A stretch of DNA of 64,000 nt from Methanobacteriota archaeon (lineage in GTDB: Archaea; Thermoplasmatota; Thermoplasmata; UBA10834), in assembly GCA_020348345.1 (NCBI GenBank), contig CP070748.1, positions 975,851 to 1,039,850 of the forward strand. Reading direction: 5' to 3'. Below are positions 18,701 through 25,593 of the stretch, one piece after another (position 1 is the stretch's first letter; each line of letters begins with the position of its first letter). A program made the translations under genes and the position numbers. The notes beneath the pieces were generated by a model that made no database searches, was not told the DNA's origin, and was given only the letters and a program-made list of their open reading frames with translations.

Positions 18701-19846
18701 GAGTATGTCCGAATTGAGATCGAGTGCGGACAGAAGCTATCCTCCGCGCTCGAGACGTGGGGGGAACATGTCTCTCGGGAGACGCGCGCAAGGGAGATAG
18801 AGATCGTTGAGGGCCCCAAAGGAGACTACGTCGTCGAATGGAACGTCTCTGGCGAGCCTTTTGTCGTGGGTGTGACGTCGCTCAAGATGAAGGAAGTCCT
18901 GAGGATCATCACAGATGCGGGCATCGGCATGGACAAGGCGCTCAGGCTCTACGACGCGGGGTACAACTCCGCCGAGGCTCTGAAGAATGCCGGACAGGAC
19001 GATGTCGCGTCCATCGAAGGCCTTTCGAGGGCAGAGGCGAAGACGCTTTACGATTATATCCACAGGAACGATGCCAAGGCAGCCGAGGACATCATGCCTT
19101 CCAGGGATACTGCGCTGGCCGCCGAGAGAGCCCCTGAACCACCGGTGGAGGGGGCGTTTATGGAGCAGCTTATGAGGCTCCCTGGGATGGCCGAGGAGGT
19201 GGCGAAGGCGCTTCATGACGCAGGATACATCTCGCCCCAGACGCTCAGAAACACCTCTGTCGATGACCTGGTTAATGTGACTGGGGTGGGTCGGCCTCTT
19301 GCCGAGAAGCTAATCGAGGCATTCTCGGGCGAAGCCGCCTTGGGACAGGACGCAGGAGGCGCTGGACTGCCTGCACCCGAGGTGCACGAGCTTGAGCGAT
19401 CGTTCTCCTATCTGGTGGAGGAGGACCGGCCCGAAGCATCGTACAAGCTCTTCCTGAGCACGTTGGAGAAGGGCATGAAGGGCTACTGCATCACCCGCAA
19501 TTACCCGGCGAAGATACGCTCCAAGTTCGACCTGAAGGACGTCCCTATCGTGTGGTTGTCCAATGTCGGCAGAGACAATTCAATCCGGCCCAAGGACCTC
19601 GAGAAGCTCAGTCTTTCTTTGGAGCAGTTCCTCTCGCAACCCGATGGCGGCATCGTGCTTCTCGACGGCCTTGAATATCTGATCACCAACAACAACTTCA
19701 TCACCGTGCTGAGGCTCATACAGTCATTGAGAGACCAGGTCGCCATAAACCAGTCCATACTGCTGATGGCCGTGAACCGGTCAACCCTCGAGAGTCACCA
19801 GCTGAACCTGCTCGAGAGGGAGGTGGACTACACCATCACCGGATGA
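15731..19846 (+). CDS. ileS: isoleucyl-tRNA synthetase with C-terminal HhH-HhH-DUF835 extension
   Basis: The first about 1050 residues are a complete class Ia isoleucyl-tRNA synthetase: HIGH-type HIGT at 54-57, editing domain with WTTTPWTIPGN, CISRQRFWGTPVP, zinc-type cysteines (CWRCKK, CSCGN, CDKCS) and the KMSKS loop MSKS at 600-603. Archaeal enzymes usually end near 1030-1070 residues. Here the frame continues without a break for about 310 more: a helix-hairpin-helix module at about 1060-1113, a second at about 1147-1199 (LVNVTGVGRPLAEKL), a linker, and a DUF835 domain at about 1224-1368 with its marker ILLDGLEYLI-like strand (IVLLDGLEYLITNNNF). The extension overlaps the convergent Nudix fusion gene by 11 nt. 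The synthetase function is certain; the role of the tail (nucleic-acid contact by HhH, unknown sensor for DUF835) is not known. Confidence 0.95.
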   Translation: MRQVDMNYSPVQLEKDIRTKWEEDRTYEKVKKASESGKPYYILDGPPYTTGSIHIGTAWNKVLKDCVLRFRRMQGLNVRDQPGYDMHGLPIEVKVEQSMNITSKKEIEEQGMDRFVETCRDFAQKFKTRMTDEFKQLGVWMDWDRPYLTVDAAYIGSVWWTIKQAYDKGLLTVDLRVLPWCPRCETALAEAEIEYWDETDPSIYVKFPLVDAPGEYLLIWTTTPWTIPGNLAAAVHPDFTYARMKVRRGTTEEILVLVESRVDELVEIAQVEDAEILETVKGAELVGLHYTHPLKDLIPYQQQITNEWAHAIVPSETVTDESTGVVHIAPGHGPEDFEIGAEFELEPFSPVDESGKYTDEVGEDLAGMKVRDANDAVMIHLVDRGAMFHEGTVKHRYGHCWRCKKPIIYRVTDQWFLKVTDFKEDLVDANNKVTWYPDWAGTNRQNDWIANARDWCISRQRFWGTPVPIWTCSCGNIRVVSSLQELREADGYTEGMDVHRPWIDALTYKCDKCSQVMRRVPDVLDVWLDAGVCSWASLGYPAETEEFERWWPSEWITEAHDQTRGWFYSQLVTGVLAFGRSPYNSVLMHGWAFNPEGQAMSKSEGTAIEPINVVNAYGADSLRLYIMKANAPWEDIQFQEEGVKSANRTLNILWNVYKFAALYMSIDGFDPKARNLGELRESMKAEDLWMVSRLESLKRDVAGAMESYEIHRAARAIETLVLEDLSRWYVKLVRDRLWKEGEDIDKTVAFKVLHEALSTCSTLLAPITPHIAEAIHSNLDRAEESVHMVRWPSHNADWIDSELDQGMELVREISEVIARVRQESNVNLRWPLKRIVIRPRTDETSNALQRLKHPLLAQNNIKSLQVVPVGEEWDEMMLSVIPNPNAIGKVYRQWSSKIAVLLKNRPAKAVKAGVDKGEYSLGIEGQLVKILPNMVSFTSTLPPDVVSAEFSDGIVYIDLEETPALQAEGFAREVIRRVQQMRKDMKLDVEEYVRIEIECGQKLSSALETWGEHVSRETRAREIEIVEGPKGDYVVEWNVSGEPFVVGVTSLKMKEVLRIITDAGIGMDKALRLYDAGYNSAEALKNAGQDDVASIEGLSRAEAKTLYDYIHRNDAKAAEDIMPSRDTALAAERAPEPPVEGAFMEQLMRLPGMAEEVAKALHDAGYISPQTLRNTSVDDLVNVTGVGRPLAEKLIEAFSGEAALGQDAGGAGLPAPEVHELERSFSYLVEEDRPEASYKLFLSTLEKGMKGYCITRNYPAKIRSKFDLKDVPIVWLSNVGRDNSIRPKDLEKLSLSLEQFLSQPDGGIVLLDGLEYLITNNNFITVLRLIQSLRDQVAINQSILLMAVNRSTLESHQLNLLEREVDYTITG

Positions 19847-20579
19847 GTCCGTCCAGCAGCCCCTTCACCACCGCCTCCAACCCTGGCACCGTGTTGTATT
19901 TCCGAAGCTCGGTGGGGTTCACCCATTTGTGTTCGTCGTGCTCCCAATCTATCGAGATGCGCCTCGAGGGAACATCGAAGAGGAATGGATGGACGACCCA
20001 AACCGTATCGCCGCTTCTGAAGCTCTGTGGAGTTGTTCGCGCCGATGGCTTTGTGAGTCTCAGTCCGACCTCCTCCGAGGCCTCGCGCCTCGCAGCGGCG
20101 AGATCACTCTCCCCTTCTTCGATGTAGCCGGAGACACCTGCCCATCTTCCCCGGTACGAGCCGACTTCGTTGCTTCTCTGCAACAGCAATACATCGCCCT
20201 TGTGGCGCAATATGCATGTCACCACATGTCGCTCAAGAACTCCGTCCAGCTCGATTGTTCCTGAGTCAGCGTCCACGAATACATTGTCGCCATTCTCTAT
20301 GAGCGATGTGTCTACGCCATCAATCATGGGTATCTCTGACATGATCGCACCAGTTGCGACTATAGGCTCCGCAACCGTGTTGACAATAGCTGCGGGGGCT
20401 TTGCGATTGAGCTTCAGCTGGTAGATGGCATACGACCCTACCGTGCTCCCCTTGCCGTGCGGAAAGCAGAGCACTCTGCCCTGTACTGCCAGCCCACGAG
20501 ACCCGCATTCTGGGTCGAGTATCTCACCGGTGGAAGTGTCGACTCCTCCGAGGAACGATAATGGGGTATTGCATACCAA
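19836..20579 (-). CDS. phosphomevalonate dehydratase small subunit (AcnX swivel, DUF126) fused to a Nudix hydrolase
   Basis: Residues 1-90 are the AcnX swivel domain (PLSFLGGVDTSTGEI, CFPHGKGSTVGSYAIYQL, APAAIVNTVAEPIVATGAI, ending PMIDG). From about residue 113 a Nudix domain follows with a perfect Nudix box, G-x5-E-x7-REASEEVGL. The large subunit lies 44 nt upstream, so this is the second subunit of the enzyme making trans-anhydromevalonate-5-phosphate in the archaeal mevalonate pathway. The coordinates use the TTG at 20579, but family homology extends about 15-20 codons further upstream (IIRGRKIRSGAARGESLV, to about 20627). No ATG, GTG or TTG exists there, while a GGAGGCGAT site sits just before an ATAATT that contains the large-subunit stop. 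Start from a non-AUG codon is therefore likely. The Nudix half may act on prenyl or mevalonate phosphates, which is inference. Confidence 0.85.
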   Translation of the reverse strand: MVCNTPLSFLGGVDTSTGEILDPECGSRGLAVQGRVLCFPHGKGSTVGSYAIYQLKLNRKAPAAIVNTVAEPIVATGAIMSEIPMIDGVDTSLIENGDNVFVDADSGTIELDGVLERHVVTCILRHKGDVLLLQRSNEVGSYRGRWAGVSGYIEEGESDLAAARREASEEVGLRLTKPSARTTPQSFRSGDTVWVVHPFLFDVPSRRISIDWEHDEHKWVNPTELRKYNTVPGLEAVVKGLLDGLIR

Positions 20580-20623
20580 CGATTCACCCCGGGCCGCTCC
20601 CGATCTGATCTTCCTGCCTCGAA

Positions 20624-21793
20624 TTATCGTGATATCGCCTCCAATAGCTCTCTTGTGGGGCGATAGGATGTCTTCTGCCTGCCCAGACTGGGAAGGTACG
20701 CTGCAGCCTTGCCTGAGTCGGTTGCCGTCCTGCCATACATCTCCTCGATGGGTGCTACGACCATACAGGTGTCACACAGCACCCTGCCGAATCGCCGCAG
20801 AATCGCCACCGCCTCCGGACAGGTCTTGAACACTCGGCGTGAGGTGCAAAACCACACGTCAGTGTTTTTCAGGGGCTTCCGACCCTTGAGCACAGATGCC
20901 ATGCTCCGCAGCTCTCGAGGAGAGCAATGAGGGCAACCGATCGCGACCAAATCCCAATCGTCCCCGCCTCTCAGGCCCTCGGCGCACCGCATGAGTTCGG
21001 TCTTGCCCAGCACGATCGTCTCTTCGAACGAACGGCTCTTGGGCGGAATCCTGTCGCCCTTGCGGCGGAATGTGTACATTGAAACGGCGCCAGTGGCGGC
21101 TATTGCGGCGCCGAAGGACTTGTGCTGATCGGCAATCATGTTCAATCCATCAATGTGGGGTATCCGATTACCAACAGCCTTGCCCACCAAGTAGCCTGCC
21201 ACAGGGATCAGATGCGTCGGAACGGATTCGAGTCTGACGAGCACTTTAGGCTTCCGGCTCTCATCGAGGTGCAGTCCGTATTCCGCGGTCTTGCCTAAGA
21301 TCGCGGCCGCAAGGGCAGACGGCCCTCCTTCTCGGTTCGTCCTCGCCCCCAGCACCGAGTTGGCGAAGACGGTGGCAGACGATTCCGCCCATGCGAGATG
21401 TTGTCCATCTCTCGGTCTGTGCCCTGCCAGGTAAGGCGTGCAGGAATACACTGGCAGCAAACCCATTGCGCCATATGCTTGCGCTATGCGCATCTGCTTC
21501 TCGTAGAACTGGGAGCTAACGCCCATGGATCGCCATCTTGTCAAATCCATTCCGAGTGGGTTGACCATCGCGGGAACGGACACACGGCCCTCGGTGGCAA
21601 AATCCTCAAGCCATCGTATCCCCGCATCTCCGATGGTCTTGAACGAGGCTCCCGAGACCTGTGCCGATTCGATTTCTATGAGACGCTCTGCTCCGTAGAT
21701 GTCTCCAAGGGCGACCAACAGCTCCATCGCCTTCATGCGGGCTGTGCCTTCCTCGCCCTTCAATACACGCTCCTCATCGCGCGTGAGATGCAT
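20624..21793 (-). CDS. phosphomevalonate dehydratase large subunit (AcnX catalytic domain, DUF521)
   Basis: The 389 residues show AcnX-family landmarks: MHLTRDEERVLKGEEG start, CTPYLAGHRPRDGQH, AWAESSATVFANSVLGA, RTNREGGPSALAAAI, GCPHCS, WFCTS and LCDTCMVVAPI, with cysteines for an iron-sulfur cluster. In archaea this protein with its DUF126 partner dehydrates mevalonate-5-phosphate to trans-anhydromevalonate-5-phosphate. The product is decarboxylated by a UbiD-type enzyme using the prenyl-FMN made by UbiX, which is encoded at 63.2 kb. The ATG at 21793 is chosen over an ORF reaching 21949 because it matches the family N-terminus and a TATA box lies 27 nt upstream. Confidence 0.9.
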   Translation of the reverse strand: MHLTRDEERVLKGEEGTARMKAMELLVALGDIYGAERLIEIESAQVSGASFKTIGDAGIRWLEDFATEGRVSVPAMVNPLGMDLTRWRSMGVSSQFYEKQMRIAQAYGAMGLLPVYSCTPYLAGHRPRDGQHLAWAESSATVFANSVLGARTNREGGPSALAAAILGKTAEYGLHLDESRKPKVLVRLESVPTHLIPVAGYLVGKAVGNRIPHIDGLNMIADQHKSFGAAIAATGAVSMYTFRRKGDRIPPKSRSFEETIVLGKTELMRCAEGLRGGDDWDLVAIGCPHCSPRELRSMASVLKGRKPLKNTDVWFCTSRRVFKTCPEAVAILRRFGRVLCDTCMVVAPIEEMYGRTATDSGKAAAYLPSLGRQKTSYRPTRELLEAISR

Positions 21794-21815
21794 CAGCCAA
21801 TGAATGCTGGCCCGG

Positions 21816-21824
21816 ATATAATAT
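21816..21824 (-). promoter_or_regulatory. TATA-box promoter of phosphomevalonate dehydratase genes
   Basis: ATATTATAT on the minus strand is centred 27 nt before the ATG at 21793, which predicts a leaderless mRNA for the large and small subunits. Confidence 0.65.
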
Positions 21825-22038
21825 GGTGATGGAACGGAGAGGCGGGCCTGTCGGGATATTCGGGGAACAAGAACTCGTTCGCCTTTCGAACCCGAGTTCG
21901 GGGCTTTCCCTCCCGCGAATGGCGGTCCGGAGGCCCCTGTGATGTCCAAGCTACACTACAGGCCCTGCTCGTCCGAAAGCGCTGTCCGTATTTCTATGTT
22001 GGCACTCGAAGACTGAGACGCTGGCATTCCTATGAGCC

Positions 22039-22923
22039 TCATACAGATATGCCGATTGACACCAAGCCAAGCGCGACTCCGGCTATTGCCGCTGCCTGCA
22101 CGAAATTGACCTTCTCTCTCAGCACTGCAACGGCCAACAGCGCCGTCACAATCGGGTACGCGCTCGATATGGGTACTACGAGCGATGCTAGGCCAGTGTC
22201 GAGCGCATATGTGTACGCCAACGCGCCGATGACGTTGAGCGCGAGCGCAATCGAGCCGAGCGACCATGCCCTTCTAGATGCCGAGGTCACGGCTCCTTTC
22301 GCCGGCCATACGGTCCTGAACCACGCATACAGCAGCGGGGCGGTCACGGAGGAGATGATGTAGAATCCGAACATGTTTCCCGGCCCCACCATTTCAACAG
22401 CGACTTTGGATGAGAGGCTCCATATCGCCCAGGCGAAGAACGCCAGTGTTGCGAACAGCAGCGAACGCCTGTTCATGGCATTGACCGCCGTGGGGTCTGG
22501 CTCATATGATATCGCTATGACACCCACGATGATCAGAATCACTCCAACGACCTGAGTGGCCAAGAGCGACTCAGAAAGCAGCACCACCGCGCCTACAACC
22601 GTAAGTGCCGGATAGCCTGCGGATATGGTGCCCGCGATGGCCACCTGCCCCTCGAGAATCGATTCGAAGTAACACAGGTATCCCGTGAGGCCAATAACGC
22701 ACGATGCGGTCGCCACTGCACCCTCGAACAGGGTGATATGATGGGGCTCCCTCCAGATCATAAACGCGAGAGAATACAGAATCCCCTCCACCACCGCTAT
22801 GAGAAGTGCGACTCGGGCAACGCCCAGCTTGTTTATGCTCGATTTGGCGAATATGCCACTGAGTCCCCACATCAACGCGACCGATGCAGACAGGATGAAC
22901 CATGATTCGATGGAGATCGACAC
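22039..22923 (-). CDS. EamA/DMT-family transporter
   Basis: The 294-residue protein has ten predicted hydrophobic helices in two homologous halves of five, the EamA layout of drug/metabolite transporters (motif GLTGYLCYFESILEGQVA in the first half and GALAYTYALDTGLASLVVPIS in the second). The start is GTG at 22923 with AAGGGA directly upstream. The substrate is unknown; members export metabolites or amino acids. It stands 245 nt upstream of the phosphomevalonate dehydratase promoter and is divergent from the next gene. Confidence 0.82.
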   Translation of the reverse strand: MSISIESWFILSASVALMWGLSGIFAKSSINKLGVARVALLIAVVEGILYSLAFMIWREPHHITLFEGAVATASCVIGLTGYLCYFESILEGQVAIAGTISAGYPALTVVGAVVLLSESLLATQVVGVILIIVGVIAISYEPDPTAVNAMNRRSLLFATLAFFAWAIWSLSSKVAVEMVGPGNMFGFYIISSVTAPLLYAWFRTVWPAKGAVTSASRRAWSLGSIALALNVIGALAYTYALDTGLASLVVPISSAYPIVTALLAVAVLREKVNFVQAAAIAGVALGLVSIGISV

Positions 22924-22969
22924 TCCCTTTTAGACAGCGGTGCTGTCAGCCCGTATTCGGCCAATCGTT

Positions 22970-23515
22970 ATGAAGGTTTGCAGATGTCGGCTGCGCCGGA
23001 TTCCAGCAAGAGAGTCCATATACGGATGGGGTTATTCACGACCCGGGGGGCGAACGCTGTCGGGTACGAGGTCATCAGGACATCATAGAAGACCGTTTGG
23101 AGTGACGCTCCTTGCTGTCCTGCAGATACTGTCCGGCCTCCAACTCCTGTTTGTGGCGATCGTCGCTTTCATAATCGCATCGGTTGCGAGCACTCCGGAA
23201 GTCCAGGAGGAGCTGTCTTCTTCTGTCGGAGAGAAGGTCGCGGATAGCATCGCTGTGATATTCTTCGTGATAGGCGTGGCCGCCCTCGCGATTGCGCTCT
23301 TCTCCTTCGTCCTGGCAAGAGGTTATCTGAAGGGGCGTGAATGGGCCAGGCGAAGGGGGAGGAAGATTGCTCTCTTCGCAATCATCCTCGCGGTGTTGAG
23401 CCTCATACTGATACCGGCCAGGACTGACCCTGGCGCTCCCATATGGACGATACTGCTCAACCTGTTCATTCTCGCCTATCTCGGTCGGAAGCGGGTCAGG
23501 GCGTTCTTCCGATGA
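22970..23515 (+). CDS. multi-spanning small membrane protein, unknown
   Basis: The well-supported part begins around RPFGVTLLAVLQILSG (nt 23090 onward). It has four hydrophobic helices, a short acidic periplasmic-type loop after the first (TPEVQEELSSSVGEK) and a basic tail (GRKRVRAFFR). The layout resembles small membrane proteins of unknown function in many archaea. The N-terminal 40 residues from the ATG at 22970 are Arg-rich and may not be translated; a GTG at 22940 would extend it further. No Shine-Dalgarno site decides the start. Confidence 0.6.
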   Translation: MKVCRCRLRRIPARESIYGWGYSRPGGRTLSGTRSSGHHRRPFGVTLLAVLQILSGLQLLFVAIVAFIIASVASTPEVQEELSSSVGEKVADSIAVIFFVIGVAALAIALFSFVLARGYLKGREWARRRGRKIALFAIILAVLSLILIPARTDPGAPIWTILLNLFILAYLGRKRVRAFFR

Positions 23516-23641
23516 GAGTCTGAAAACACCGCATGAACCACTTCCGATGCAGCGAATAGGCCGCCGGGAATCGTTCTCCGCGCAACTGACTGCTACTTGC
23601 TGCGAGTCGGAATGGGAGCTGCCAGCTATTGGAGGCTGTCG

Positions 23642-23836
23642 CTATCGCCCTTTCTCGAATTCAGTGTAGCCGCATCGCCCACAGGAGGTTCGATCCTTGT
23701 GGACTGCCATGAACACTCCTGGACCGCACTTCGGGCAGTGCTTCTTCATGCGCTTGAGTGAGTCTCCTTCCAACGAATAACAATCCTTCTTGGCCTTCCT
23801 GATCTCCTTCGCCTTCTTGCTCCCTTCTGCAGCCAT
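23642..23836 (-). CDS. rps27ae: 30S ribosomal protein S27ae (eS31)
   Basis: A 64-residue zinc-ribbon ribosomal protein with CPKCGPGVFMAVHKDRTSCG followed by RCGYTEFEKGR, the diagnostic pattern of S27ae; the four cysteines bind zinc. It ends the Rpo7-Spt4-dephospho-CoA kinase-S24e-S27ae string, a gene order known in many Euryarchaeota. It begins 16 nt after S24e. Confidence 0.95.
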   Translation of the reverse strand: MAAEGSKKAKEIRKAKKDCYSLEGDSLKRMKKHCPKCGPGVFMAVHKDRTSCGRCGYTEFEKGR

Positions 23837-23852
23837 GCGAGCTCACCTTGCT

Positions 23853-24245
23853 CTATTCCTTCTTCTCCTTCGTCGGCTTCGCTTCGGGTTCTTCCTCAGC
23901 CTTGGCTTCGGTCGGGGGCTTCTCCTGAGGCGCTGGAGCACTCTTCTTTGCTGGCTGAGCCCTCTCCTTCAGCTTGTTTCGTACCAGGATATGCTCTCTT
24001 TCGTACTTCACAGCAGCCTCTTTCGTATTGTAGACCTTAGCGTAGCCAACCGTCTCCATTCTGCCGAACTCGGACCTCATGGAATCCACGATGACGCGTT
24101 CCTTGGGCACCTTGAGCAGGGTGGCTATCTTGTCGCGTACATCCTCTCGCTGCGGAGTTCCTTCCTCAGCATGTGTCGCCTTGAATCTGATTTCGATCCT
24201 CTCCAGCAGCTTGTTCTCGTCCTTCGAGATGATTTCCATGTCCAT
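23853..24245 (-). CDS. rps24e: 30S ribosomal protein S24e with charged C-terminal tail
   Basis: The first about 95 residues match eS24 (EIRFKATHAEEGTPQREDV, RSEFGRMETVGYAKVYNTKEA). The last about 35 residues are a low-complexity Lys/Glu/Pro/Ala tail not found in the shorter archaeal homologues. The gene lies 4 nt after the dephospho-CoA kinase stop and 16 nt before S27ae, so it is within an operon. The tail may contact rRNA or be disordered on the ribosome surface. Confidence 0.94.
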   Translation of the reverse strand: MDMEIISKDENKLLERIEIRFKATHAEEGTPQREDVRDKIATLLKVPKERVIVDSMRSEFGRMETVGYAKVYNTKEAAVKYEREHILVRNKLKERAQPAKKSAPAPQEKPPTEAKAEEEPEAKPTKEKKE

Positions 24246-24249
24246 CGTA

Positions 24250-24801
24250 TCACCGCGTCATTCGCGATATCGCAGCGACCGCCGCCGCACGGGCCGAATC
24301 CTCCGCCCGGACGACCATCAGACCTCGCTGCGGAAGGCCGTAGATGATGTGAGACCCCTCCGGGGCCATGGCGATTGCGACGAGGGCTGCGAGATCTTCC
24401 TCGCCATCCACTTTGATCTTCGTTCTCTTGGAGCTTCTAACGGCGTCTCTGACCGCGCGCCAGAGAGCTTTCGTTATCATTCCTGGCGGGTTCGCCACCT
24501 GTACCAGCGTACCGTTCATCCCCGCGATTCGTCCGATCACATCGGGGTTATCCGACCGCTGCGTTCGGTAGTCGAAGACGGCGACATCTGGCATCCTGCC
24601 CATGTCGAGGAGCGTAACGGTGACCATGTCACCGACACAGATGACCCTTCGGCTTCCTTCGATGAGTCCCTCAAGCCCGTCCGCAGAGACGAGCGTGCCA
24701 AACGACGGCTTGGCGAGCTCCTCCCTCATGCCATCGGGAAGGACGAGGTCGTCCTCCGGAAACGAGTCATCGAACCCTGAGGGCGAACTTCCCGTTGACA
24801 T
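24250..24801 (-). CDS. GTP-dependent dephospho-CoA kinase (DUF359)
   Basis: The 183-residue protein has the motifs of the archaeal GTP-dependent dephospho-CoA kinase: VGDMVTVTLL, PDVAVFDYRTQR, ANPPGMITKALW, KVDGEEDLAALVAIAMAPEGSHIIYG and the final GLMVV strand. It carries out the last step of coenzyme A synthesis using GTP, replacing bacterial CoaE. The gene overlaps spt4 by 35 nt when the ATG at 24801 is used. The N-terminal 24 residues are not conserved in appearance, and an internal start at MREEL is possible. Confidence 0.9.
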   Translation of the reverse strand: MSTGSSPSGFDDSFPEDDLVLPDGMREELAKPSFGTLVSADGLEGLIEGSRRVICVGDMVTVTLLDMGRMPDVAVFDYRTQRSDNPDVIGRIAGMNGTLVQVANPPGMITKALWRAVRDAVRSSKRTKIKVDGEEDLAALVAIAMAPEGSHIIYGLPQRGLMVVRAEDSARAAAVAAISRMTR

Positions 24802-24952
24802 GGATGCCCATGGTCCTGGCTATCTCGGACTTCGTATGGTCGAGGATCACTACATAGCCCTGCCATTCTTTCGAGGTCTCTGCTCCGCAGAGAGGGCATT
24901 TGTCCTCTTCGGTCATGGCGTTACATGTCTTGCAGGCCCTCTCGATCTTCAT
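24767..24952 (-). CDS. spt4: transcription elongation factor Spt4 (RpoE2)
   Basis: A 61-residue zinc protein with CKTCN and CPLCG, followed by WQGYVVILDHTKSEIA and GKFALRVR, which is the archaeal Spt4 pattern. It pairs with Spt5 to keep RNA polymerase processive. Its ATG overlaps the Rpo7 gene end by 4 nt and its end overlaps the dephospho-CoA kinase gene by 35 nt. Confidence 0.94.
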   Translation of the reverse strand: MKIERACKTCNAMTEEDKCPLCGAETSKEWQGYVVILDHTKSEIARTMGIHVNGKFALRVR

Positions 24953-25512
24953 TTCTTGTCTCCCTTCTTATTCCTGTCCTCTTCGAGCCATTCCAGCTTG
25001 CCGAGGCCCGGCTGTCTCATTGTGAGGCCTATCTTGCTCTCCCGCGGACTCCTCTCGTTGATGCTCAGGGATACTATCCTTGCACGAACGCTATCCCCGA
25101 GCCGAAGTTCCCTCTTCGTGTCCTTGCCCAGAAGCCTCCGGCCATCGACGTCCACGTCTATCCTGTCATCCATTATCTGACTGATATGCAGAAGCCCGTC
25201 CAGCGGCCCGAACCGCACGAACGCGCCGAACTTCAGGATCTCGCAGACAGTGCCTTCCACGACCTCATGCAGCATCGGTCTGAACATTAACGCGTCGAAC
25301 TTGACCCTCTGGTATACGGCTCCGTCTCCGTGGATGATCCGCCCCTCGCCCTGCGGCTTTATGTCCTTGACGAGGACAGTGAAGCTGCCGTCCCCCTCGA
25401 CCTTGTTCTGGAAGGACTCCTGCGTCAGTCTGGACGCAAGCGCGTTGAAGTCGTCCCCCAGAAGCCCCGGGGGTATCCTGACGACGTCTTCCTTGGATGC
25501 TATCACGTACAT
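24949..25512 (-). CDS. rpo7: DNA-directed RNA polymerase subunit Rpo7 (RpoE1)
   Basis: The 187 residues comprise the N-terminal RNP-like domain (MYVIASKEDVVRIPPGLLG, VYQRVKFDALMFRP) and a C-terminal S1 domain (VVEGTVCEILKFGAFVRFGPLDGLLHISQ). This is the stalk subunit that pairs with Rpo4 and contacts nascent RNA. It is first in the operon and has a TATA box about 55 nt upstream. Confidence 0.95.
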   Translation of the reverse strand: MYVIASKEDVVRIPPGLLGDDFNALASRLTQESFQNKVEGDGSFTVLVKDIKPQGEGRIIHGDGAVYQRVKFDALMFRPMLHEVVEGTVCEILKFGAFVRFGPLDGLLHISQIMDDRIDVDVDGRRLLGKDTKRELRLGDSVRARIVSLSINERSPRESKIGLTMRQPGLGKLEWLEEDRNKKGDKK

Positions 25513-25563
25513 TCAGACAGTCCTCTGATGCATGGCTCGCGGTTGACTCGATACTTGTTGCTG

Positions 25564-25570
25564 TATATAT
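25564..25570 (-). promoter_or_regulatory. TATA-box promoter of the rpo7-spt4-rps24e-rps27ae operon
   Basis: ATATATA (minus strand) is centred about 55 nt upstream of the Rpo7 ATG, predicting a leader of roughly 30 nt. It lies in the 81-nt gap behind the pyrophosphatase stop codon. Confidence 0.6.
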
Positions 25571-25593
25571 GGTTTGCCGAAGGGCTGACCCCT

